Assembly (NCBI GenBank): GCA_017458085.1
Contig: JAFTGE010000008.1
Coordinates: forward strand, 1-55,566
Reading direction: 5' to 3'
DNA from: Oscillospiraceae bacterium
GTDB lineage: Bacteria > Bacillota > Clostridia > Oscillospirales > Oscillospiraceae
DNA: 55,566 nt
Shown here: positions 50,011-55,566 of the stretch, piece after piece
Layout of the letters: each line of letters starts with the position of its first letter
Numbering within the stretch: the stretch's first letter is position 1
Position numbers and translations under genes: made by a program
The notes under the pieces: generated by a model
Database searches by the model: none
What the model was told of the DNA's origin: nothing
Seen by the model: only the letters and a program-made list of their open reading frames with translations

Positions 50011-51078
50011 ATGAACAAGACTTTTGATTTGCAGTTCTTTGCCGAGGCGGGCAGCCTCGTCAACGCTACCGGCGGCTTCGTCAATGCCGCCACCGGTGAA
50101 ACCGCCGCCTTCGACGACAGCCACAGCCTGTCGCCGGAGCTGAAGGCCTTCTACGATACCGAGCTGCTGGAGAATGCGCGCACGGAGCTGTTTTATGCGC
50201 AGTTTGCCAAGCGCCAGCCGCTGCCTGCCAACCACCACGGCAGCGTGGAATGGCGCAAGTGGAACACCTTTGACCGCGCCGCCAAGCTCACCGAGGGCGT
50301 CATCCCCACCGGGCAGAAGTTCGGCGTCACCGCAGTGACCGGCACGGTGGATCAGTACGGCACCTACACCGCTATCACCGACAAGCTGGAGCTGCGCGCC
50401 TACGACGATGTGATCCTCGGCGCGACCGAGGAGATGGGCGCCTCCGCCGCCGAGACCCAGGAGGCCCTGATCCGCGACGCGCTGCTGACCAACACCAATG
50501 TCCTCTACTGCGACAAGGTCAAGGTCTCCGACGGCTCGCGCACCAAGGTCGCCCAGGAGAGCGAGATGGTCGAGAGCGCCGCAGAGCACTGCCACATCAG
50601 CGCCGAGGCCATCAACGAGGCCGTGACCATCATGAAGAAAAACCGCGTGCCCCGTATCAACGGCCGCTATTACGCCGTGATCCATCCCTCGGTGGCCCAC
50701 GATCTGCGCCAGGACGAGGCCTGGATCGAGGCGCACAAGTACGCCTCCCCCGAGGAGCTGTTCAACGGCGAGATCGGTGAGTTGCACGGCGTGCGCTTTG
50801 TGGAGAATGTCTTCGCCCCGGTCATCAAGGGCGAGGGCGATAGCTTCGCCAAGTACGCCACCTACGTCTTCGGCAAGGACTCCTATGGCATTATCGATCC
50901 GGAGGGCGGAGCCCTGGAAATGATCATCCACGACAAGGGCGAGATCGGCGGCCCGCTGAACCAGTTCAGCACCATTGGTTATAAATTTGAGACCAATGGC
51001 GCCACCATTCTCTACCCCGAGCGTCTGCTGCGGATCATGTCCACCAGCTCCTTCAGCCTGACGGACGCGGCCAATTGA
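50011..51078 (+). CDS. N4-gp56-type major capsid protein with Prp-type N-terminal site
   Basis: The 355-residue protein shows the layout of the N4-gp56 capsid family (AKRQPLPANHHGSVEWRKWNTFDRAAKLTEG, DKLELRAYDDVILGATEEMG, YYAVIHPSVAHDLRQDEAW, ending YPERLLRIMSTSSF). Residues 5-11, FDLQFFA, match the L27/phage consensus cleaved by Prp, so cleavage after Ala11 would leave a mature protein of about 344 residues. ATG 50011 follows AAAGGAAAGG. Codon use is strongly C/G-ending, suggesting high expression. Confidence 0.9.
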   Translation: MNKTFDLQFFAEAGSLVNATGGFVNAATGETAAFDDSHSLSPELKAFYDTELLENARTELFYAQFAKRQPLPANHHGSVEWRKWNTFDRAAKLTEGVIPTGQKFGVTAVTGTVDQYGTYTAITDKLELRAYDDVILGATEEMGASAAETQEALIRDALLTNTNVLYCDKVKVSDGSRTKVAQESEMVESAAEHCHISAEAINEAVTIMKKNRVPRINGRYYAVIHPSVAHDLRQDEAWIEAHKYASPEELFNGEIGELHGVRFVENVFAPVIKGEGDSFAKYATYVFGKDSYGIIDPEGGALEMIIHDKGEIGGPLNQFSTIGYKFETNGATILYPERLLRIMSTSSFSLTDAAN

Positions 51079-51092
51079 AAGGAGGCAGGGAC

Positions 51093-51305
51093 ATGAGTGA
51101 AAAACGTGTAGAGGTCTTTGTGCCCCGCGGCTCCGACCGGGCCGATCCCAACCTGTTCGTGGGCATCAACGGCGTGAACTTCCTGCTGCCCAGAGGCAAG
51201 AAGTCCATGGTGCCGGAAACCGTCGCCGCGGAGATCAAACGCAGCGAGCTGGCCAGCGACCGCTTCTTCGAGAGCATGGACAGCATGAAAAACAGCGGGA
51301 ACTGA
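51093..51305 (+). CDS. Small phage head protein
   Basis: A 70-residue protein starting at ATG 51093 after GGAGGCAGGG. MSEKRVEVFVPRGSDRADPNLFVGINGVNFLLPRGKKSMVPETVA is a small beta-rich domain of a kind often found after capsid genes. It may decorate or join head subunits. Function not assigned. Confidence 0.65.
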   Translation: MSEKRVEVFVPRGSDRADPNLFVGINGVNFLLPRGKKSMVPETVAAEIKRSELASDRFFESMDSMKNSGN

Positions 51306-51308
51306 GCC

Positions 51309-51677
51309 ATGAAGGCAATGGACATCATTGAGCGAGTGGATCTGCTGGAGCCGAACGACTACAGCCCGGAGCAGAAGCTGCACTGGCTGGCAACGCTCGA
51401 CGGCAAGATCTACCGCGAGGTGATCAAGACCCATGCCGACGCTTTCATCGCCTGGCCGGGAGAGTATGTCACCGGAGAGGAGCAGCTGATCGTCGGTGAG
51501 CCTTTCGGCGAGGATATCTACTATTATTACCTGCAGGCGATGATCGCGGCGGAGAACAGCGAGACCCAGCGCTACAACAAGCGCATGACCATGTTCAACA
51601 GCGCCTATCAGGAGTGGACAAACTGGTACAACAGGAACCATATGCCGGTCCGCGCAGGTTCACATTTCGTTTTCTAG
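51309..51677 (+). CDS. Probable head-tail connector protein
   Basis: A 122-residue helical protein (KLHWLATLDGKIYREVIKTHADAF, GEDIYYYYLQAMIAAENSETQRYNKRMTMFNSAYQEWTNWYNRNH). Size, helical content and position between capsid and the next large gene fit a connector of the P22 gp4 or gp6-like kind. The identification is by context. Confidence 0.6.
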   Translation: MKAMDIIERVDLLEPNDYSPEQKLHWLATLDGKIYREVIKTHADAFIAWPGEYVTGEEQLIVGEPFGEDIYYYYLQAMIAAENSETQRYNKRMTMFNSAYQEWTNWYNRNHMPVRAGSHFVF

Positions 51678-51686
51678 GAGGACGCC

Positions 51687-53438
51687 ATGGCACTATTACC
51701 GCAGCTGGATTATGAATACACAGAGCGCGAGGTGACCGACACCTTTCTGGGATATGACCACAATCTCAAGATCGCGGACGGCGCGTTTTTCCACACCGAA
51801 AATCTCACCACGGACCGTTATCCCCTGATGGCAAACCGGCCCAGGCGCGGCAGGGTCAAGGCCCTGGCCGCGCCCGGCGGTCTGCTGGGGAAGGAGAAGC
51901 TGGCCTGGGTCGAGGATGGGACGCTCTACTACGGCGGCACGGCCACGGCCCTGACAGGACTGGCCGCCGGGAAAAAGCAGCTGGTGAGTATGGGCGCGTA
52001 CATCGTCATTTTCCCGGATAAGCAGTATTACAACACAGCCGACCCTGACGACTACGGCAGCATGGAGGCACGGTATAGCTCCGCAGGCGCGGTGCAGTAC
52101 CGCCTCTGCCGCGCCGACGGCAGCGAATACCAGAAGCCGAGCGTCTCCGCAAGCGAGCCGGAAAGCCCGGTGAACGGTCAGCTCTGGATCGACACGGCCC
52201 AGGGCGTGCACGTGATGAAAAGCTGGTCCGCGGTACAGGTGGAGTGGGTGGAAATCCCGACGGTTTACACCAAGCTCATCTTCGTCTCCGAGGGAGAGCT
52301 GCCGGGACTGTTCAGCCGCTACGACGGCGTGACCATCTCCGGCGCGGCGGCGGAGGCCTGCAACGGCGAGAAGGTTCTGTACGAGGTCGGCGGCGGCGAC
52401 GGCGTGCGCGATTACATCGTGGTGGTCGGACTGCTGGATGAGGCCATGCAACAGACGGAGGGCTATGTCAAGATCGAGCGGAGGGTTCCGGATCTGGATT
52501 ACGTGGTCGAGGCGCAGAACCGTTTATGGGGCTGCAAGTATGGTGTGGCCGACGGGCAGAATCTGAATGAGATTTACTGCTGCGCGCTGGGAGACTTTAA
52601 AAACTGGCGGCAGTATATGGGCCTGTCCACCGACAGCTGGACGGCCTCCGTCGGCTCCGACGGTCCGTGGACCGGCGCGGTCAACTATCTGGGCTACCCG
52701 ATGTTCTTCAAGGAAAACCGTATCCATCGGGTGGTGGTGTCCGCTGTCGGCGCACATCAGATTACCGAGACGGTGTGCCGGGGCGTTCAGACCGGCTGCG
52801 CCGGGAGCCTGCAGGTGGTCAATGAGACGCTGCTGTATAAATCCCGGACCGACATCTGCGCCTACCAGGGCAGCTTCCCGACCGGGATCTCCCAGGCGCT
52901 GGGAGAGGAAAAGTACAGCGAGGCCACGGCCGGAGCGGTGGGAGACCGCTATTACATCGCTATGGCCGACAGCGCGGGAGATCGGCATCTGTTCGTCTAC
53001 GATCTGCGGCGGGGGCTGTGGATGCGGGAGGACGATCTGCCGGCGACGGAATTTGCGCGGCTGGGCAATGAGCTGTACTGCATTGCCGACGGCGCGCTCT
53101 GGACGCTGCTGGGCAGCGAGGGAGAGCGGGAGCCTTATGTCTCCTGGGAGGCGGAGACGGGGATGCTGTATTACCAGTACCCGGATCGGAAGTATGTCTC
53201 CCGGTTCAACCTGCGGCTGTACATGGAGGAGGGCGCCGAGATCGACGTGTACCTGATGTACGACTCCAGCGGCGAATGGGTCAGGCAGGGGCGGATCAAG
53301 ATGAGGGGCACGCGCACCGTGACGCTGCCCATCCGACCGCGGCGCTGCGACCATCTCCGGATGAAGCTCAGGGGAAAGGGCGAGGTGCGCCTGTACTCCA
53401 TTGCGCGAATCCTCACGATAGGAAGTGACGTGGGATGA
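51687..53438 (+). CDS. Large beta-rich phage protein, possibly the tail hub/stabilisation protein
   Basis: The 583-residue product is made of repeated short beta segments (GTLYYGGTATALTGL, DGPWTGAVNYLGYPMFFKENRIHRVVV, FVYDLRRGLWMREDDLPATEFARLGNELYCIADGALW), which suggests beta-propeller blades like those of the P22 gp10 hub. It follows the connector gene, as gp10 does. A receptor-binding function is another possibility. The start ATG 51687 follows TAGGAGGACGCC. Confidence 0.55.
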   Translation: MALLPQLDYEYTEREVTDTFLGYDHNLKIADGAFFHTENLTTDRYPLMANRPRRGRVKALAAPGGLLGKEKLAWVEDGTLYYGGTATALTGLAAGKKQLVSMGAYIVIFPDKQYYNTADPDDYGSMEARYSSAGAVQYRLCRADGSEYQKPSVSASEPESPVNGQLWIDTAQGVHVMKSWSAVQVEWVEIPTVYTKLIFVSEGELPGLFSRYDGVTISGAAAEACNGEKVLYEVGGGDGVRDYIVVVGLLDEAMQQTEGYVKIERRVPDLDYVVEAQNRLWGCKYGVADGQNLNEIYCCALGDFKNWRQYMGLSTDSWTASVGSDGPWTGAVNYLGYPMFFKENRIHRVVVSAVGAHQITETVCRGVQTGCAGSLQVVNETLLYKSRTDICAYQGSFPTGISQALGEEKYSEATAGAVGDRYYIAMADSAGDRHLFVYDLRRGLWMREDDLPATEFARLGNELYCIADGALWTLLGSEGEREPYVSWEAETGMLYYQYPDRKYVSRFNLRLYMEEGAEIDVYLMYDSSGEWVRQGRIKMRGTRTVTLPIRPRRCDHLRMKLRGKGEVRLYSIARILTIGSDVG

Positions 53439-53545
53439 TCGAACTGCCGCCCATTTTGCAGGGCAGCACGGAGCAGCAGCTCCAGCAGCTGCGGGATTAC
53501 CTGATCCGTCTGGCGCAGCAGCTCAACGAGGAGGAACACACATGA
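53435..53545 (+). CDS. 36-residue Gln-rich phage protein
   Basis: MIELPPILQGSTEQQLQQLR begins a short amphipathic helix. The frame overlaps the preceding stop (ATGA) and the following start (ATGATG), the pattern of a coupled phage operon. The small size leaves the function open. Confidence 0.6.
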   Translation: MIELPPILQGSTEQQLQQLRDYLIRLAQQLNEEEHT

Positions 53546-54762
53546 TGGAATTTTACGTTGCCGGGCAGAACCTCAAGCTGTTCTCCCCGGTGATCGCGGC
53601 GGACACGCTGCACTATCTGACGGCGCGCGTCAGCTTCACGGACGACAGCTGGGAGGGGTATACCCGATGGCTGCACTTCCGGCAGGGAGAGACCGTCTAC
53701 GATCTGGCGCTGAATGAAAATAACGAGATCACCGCGGACATGGGACTCAATCTCACCGTCGGTGAGTGGGAGGTCTACCTGACCGGCGTGGGAGAGGAAG
53801 CCAGGCTGACCACTGTGCCGCTGATCATCACGGTCAAGGCGTCCGGCCTGATCGACGCGCCGCTGCACGCGATGCCGCTGAGCGTGGCCGAGCAGGTGGA
53901 CAGCAAGGCGGCGACGGCGCTGCGCCTGGCACAGGAGCTCAAGGCCGCCGCGGACCGGGGAGACTTTGACGGCGCGGACGGCAAGAGCTTTGTGATCGCC
54001 GGCTATTACGACACCTTTGCCGATCTCACGGCGGCAATGCCGGAGCCGGAGACGGGGACGGCCTGCGGCGTAGGGACCGCGGCGCCCTATGACATCTATG
54101 TCTGGGACGAGGTCAATGCCCGCTGGATCAACAACGGCTCAATCCAGGGGGTCAGGGGAGACCGGGGCGAAACCGGCGCGACCTTCACACCGAGCGTCGA
54201 CGCAAACGGCAACCTCAGCTGGGTAAACGACGGCGGCCTTGAAAACCCCGTGCCGCGGAACATCACCGGCCCGGCGGGACGGGACGGTGATGCCGGGCCT
54301 GCCGGGCCGAGCGCCTATGAAGCCGCGGCGGAGGCCGGCTATACCGGCACCGAGGCGACATTTTACGCGGCACTGGCGGCGATCCCCTACCACAACGCAC
54401 GGCACCTGCCCGATGGGGCGGACCCCATCGTGGTCAAGACGGGCAATCTGGAAAACGGCGCGGTCACGGCGGACAAGCTGGCGGCAAACGCAGTCAGCAG
54501 GAATTACACGGCCATCATCGGCACCGCCTGGCAGGGAGAGTCCGCGCCCTTTACGCAGACTGTCTCCGTCCCCGGACTGCTGGAGGAGGACAGACCCTTT
54601 GTGGGGCTGCTGCCCTCGGAGAGCTTTGAGACAGCGGAGCAAGAGATAGAGGCGTTTGGCTGCTTCTATCGGATGACAGCGGGACGGGACAGCCTGACCG
54701 TGTACGCAACGGAGAAGACCGCTGTCGCGGCGCCGGTTCAGATCAAGGCGGTGAGAAAGTAA
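53542..54762 (+). CDS. Phage tail-fibre or baseplate protein with a collagen-like stretch
   Basis: The 406-residue protein has an N-terminal beta domain of about 100 residues (FYVAGQNLKLFSPVIAADTLHYLTARVSFTDDSWEGYTRW, BppU-like), a helical linker, a domain with VWDEVNARWINNGSIQGVRGDRGETGATFTP, a short Gly-X-Y segment (TGPAGRDGDAGPAGPSAYE), and a C-terminal beta region. Collagen-like repeats are common in fibre shafts. It probably attaches to the host surface. The start is ATG 53542, 3 bp before a second ATG. Confidence 0.75.
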   Translation: MMEFYVAGQNLKLFSPVIAADTLHYLTARVSFTDDSWEGYTRWLHFRQGETVYDLALNENNEITADMGLNLTVGEWEVYLTGVGEEARLTTVPLIITVKASGLIDAPLHAMPLSVAEQVDSKAATALRLAQELKAAADRGDFDGADGKSFVIAGYYDTFADLTAAMPEPETGTACGVGTAAPYDIYVWDEVNARWINNGSIQGVRGDRGETGATFTPSVDANGNLSWVNDGGLENPVPRNITGPAGRDGDAGPAGPSAYEAAAEAGYTGTEATFYAALAAIPYHNARHLPDGADPIVVKTGNLENGAVTADKLAANAVSRNYTAIIGTAWQGESAPFTQTVSVPGLLEEDRPFVGLLPSESFETAEQEIEAFGCFYRMTAGRDSLTVYATEKTAVAAPVQIKAVRK

Positions 54763-55094
54763 TGATCCAGTTCAGAAGACATGCCGCCTTTACCCAACGC
54801 ATCTCCTTTGATGTCGATCCCGCGAGCTTTACCCGGCTCCGGCTGACGTTCAAGCAGGGGGGACGGCTCGTGCTTGAGAAGGACGAGAAGGATCTGCTTT
54901 TTTCCAGCCACACGGATGACCGGGGGAAAACGGTCTACGATGCGCTTGTTACCCTGACGGGAAACGAGACGGCAGCGTTCAGCCCGTATAAGCCGGCCTA
55001 TGCTCAGGTGGTGGGCTATAACGGCGAACGTGTGGACTTCAGCGAGGTCGAGGAGATCGACGTGGTTGACGTGCTGCACAGAGAGAGGGGATAG
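54762..55094 (+). CDS. Small phage tail-associated protein
   Basis: The 110-residue protein MIQFRRHAAFTQRISFDVDPASFTRLRLTFKQGGRLVLEKDEKD... is an all-beta domain resembling small modules beside tail-fibre genes in Clostridia phages. Its start overlaps the fibre stop by one base. Confidence 0.65.
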   Translation: MIQFRRHAAFTQRISFDVDPASFTRLRLTFKQGGRLVLEKDEKDLLFSSHTDDRGKTVYDALVTLTGNETAAFSPYKPAYAQVVGYNGERVDFSEVEEIDVVDVLHRERG

Positions 55095-55095
55095 G

Positions 55096-55317
55096 ATGCA
55101 CGCGCAGTTTCAGAAGGAGGACGGGGAGCTTCGCGTCAGCTTCCGGCAGGGAAACACGGCTGCGGTCTACGACGGGCCGTTGGCGGTGACACCAACCGAG
55201 GAGACGCAGGTGCTCCTGACCGCGGGTCTGATCGTGGCGGAGAACATCGAGGTCAAACCCATCCCCTCAAATTACGGGCGCATCGGCTGGAACGGTGCGG
55301 CTCTGACAGTCAGCTGA
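55096..55317 (+). CDS. Small phage tail-associated protein
   Basis: The 73-residue protein contains VTPTEETQVLLTAGLIVAENIEVKPIPSNYGRIGWNGAALTVS, a module often found in Clostridia phage fibre proteins (IPSNYG.ITYNG..LTVS). ATG 55096 follows GGGGATAGG. Function is presumed structural. Confidence 0.7.
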   Translation: MHAQFQKEDGELRVSFRQGNTAAVYDGPLAVTPTEETQVLLTAGLIVAENIEVKPIPSNYGRIGWNGAALTVS

Positions 55318-55335
55318 AAAGGAGAAGAAAAAGCA

Positions 55336-55566
55336 ATGGCACAGAATGTAAAGATCAACGGCGTAACCTATGAGAGTGTGCCGCGGGTGGAGATCCCGTT
55401 TGCCACCGGCAGCGGAAGCGCCGTGTTCGTCGACACCGGCAGCGGCGACGCCGCCGCGGGGGATATCCGCAGCGGGAAGAAAGCCTGGGTCGACGGTGCG
55501 GAGGTCACCGGCTCCCTGCCGGTCAAGAGCGCAAGCGACGTCACCGTTTCCGGCAAGAAGGTAACC
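55336..55566 (+). CDS. Phage tail protein with repeated DTxD-type motif (cut by window edge)
   Basis: ATG 55336 follows AGGAGAAGAAAAAG. The first 77 residues include NGVTYESVPRVEIPFATGSG, VFVDTGSGDAAAGDIRSGKKAWVDGAEVTGSLP, a module repeated in many phage tail and fibre proteins of Clostridia. The protein continues beyond the window. Confidence 0.8.
   Translation, partial: MAQNVKINGVTYESVPRVEIPFATGSGSAVFVDTGSGDAAAGDIRSGKKAWVDGAEVTGSLPVKSASDVTVSGKKVT

Noticed and set aside
48988-50931. A 647-residue minus-strand frame across the scaffold and capsid genes
   Set aside because: Runs against the phage operon and overlaps three genes with good ribosome sites; no recognisable domain.
53542-55566. 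A diversity-generating retroelement variable region in the tail genes
   Set aside because: No reverse transcriptase and no near-identical template repeat were seen in the window.

Overview
The window is GC-rich DNA from a bacterial chromosome, most likely a gut Clostridia of the Oscillospiraceae type. The signs are a SpoVT sporulation regulator, the short HisG plus HisZ arrangement, a SAM-I riboswitch before metK, a FeoA/FeoA/FeoB/FeoB-associated cluster, TRAP-driven uronate use, and a prophage whose capsid protein starts with a Firmicutes Prp-type cleavage motif. Genus assignment is inference; no rRNA is present.

Layout. 1-2.9 kb: start of metK with its SAM-I riboswitch (minus), and a divergent YtrA-like GntR/ABC exporter operon. 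3.0-8.3 kb: a secreted protein of unknown role, then a surface-polysaccharide control module (LCP ligase, membrane SGNH protein, Wzz-type chain-length protein, BY-kinase, PHP-type phosphatase) with no glycosyltransferases. 8.4-13.1 kb: kduD, a tiny membrane protein, a long ROK-type kinase with a D-lyxose isomerase, spoVT and tRNA-Val(GAC). 13.1-18.8 kb: a GNAT enzyme, a tetR/hydrolase operon sharing a palindromic operator with the GNAT promoter, an ECF sigma/anti-sigma-like pair, and a DUF2975/XRE/DUF4173 operon. 18.9-26.5 kb: a complete his operon, hisZGDCBHAF(IE), behind a 14-bp inverted repeat. 26.5-29.9 kb: ferrous iron uptake (feoA, feoA, feoB, FeoB-associated protein, HMA protein) with an operator between its -35 and -10 boxes. 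29.9-31.9 kb: PAP2 phosphatase and AEC transporter.

32-41.2 kb is a uronate-catabolism island on the minus strand: an alcohol-dehydrogenase-like enzyme, kdgK and eda in one operon; dctP, dctQ, dctM, a VOC protein and kduI in another; and a LacI regulator. Together with kduD at 8.5 kb these take 5-keto-4-deoxyuronate through 2-keto-3-deoxygluconate and KDPG to pyruvate and glyceraldehyde-3-phosphate. The LacI gene and the TRAP operon carry near-identical operators. thrC closes the chromosomal part.

42.9 kb to the end is the left part of a prophage. A leftward ImmA-like/XRE repressor pair with three related palindromes faces a rightward late operon: small proteins, TerS, TerL, P22-like portal, a Prp-family cysteine protease, a structural protein, a scaffold-like protein, an N4-gp56-type capsid protein, connector proteins and tail proteins. 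No tape measure or tail tube gene is seen, which points to a short-tailed phage. The most notable observation is the phage-encoded Prp homologue (His18, Cys30) three genes before a capsid protein beginning with FDLQFFA, the type of sequence Prp cleaves in Firmicutes L27 and in staphylococcal phage capsids. This suggests that the phage carries its own copy of a ribosome-maturation protease for prohead maturation.
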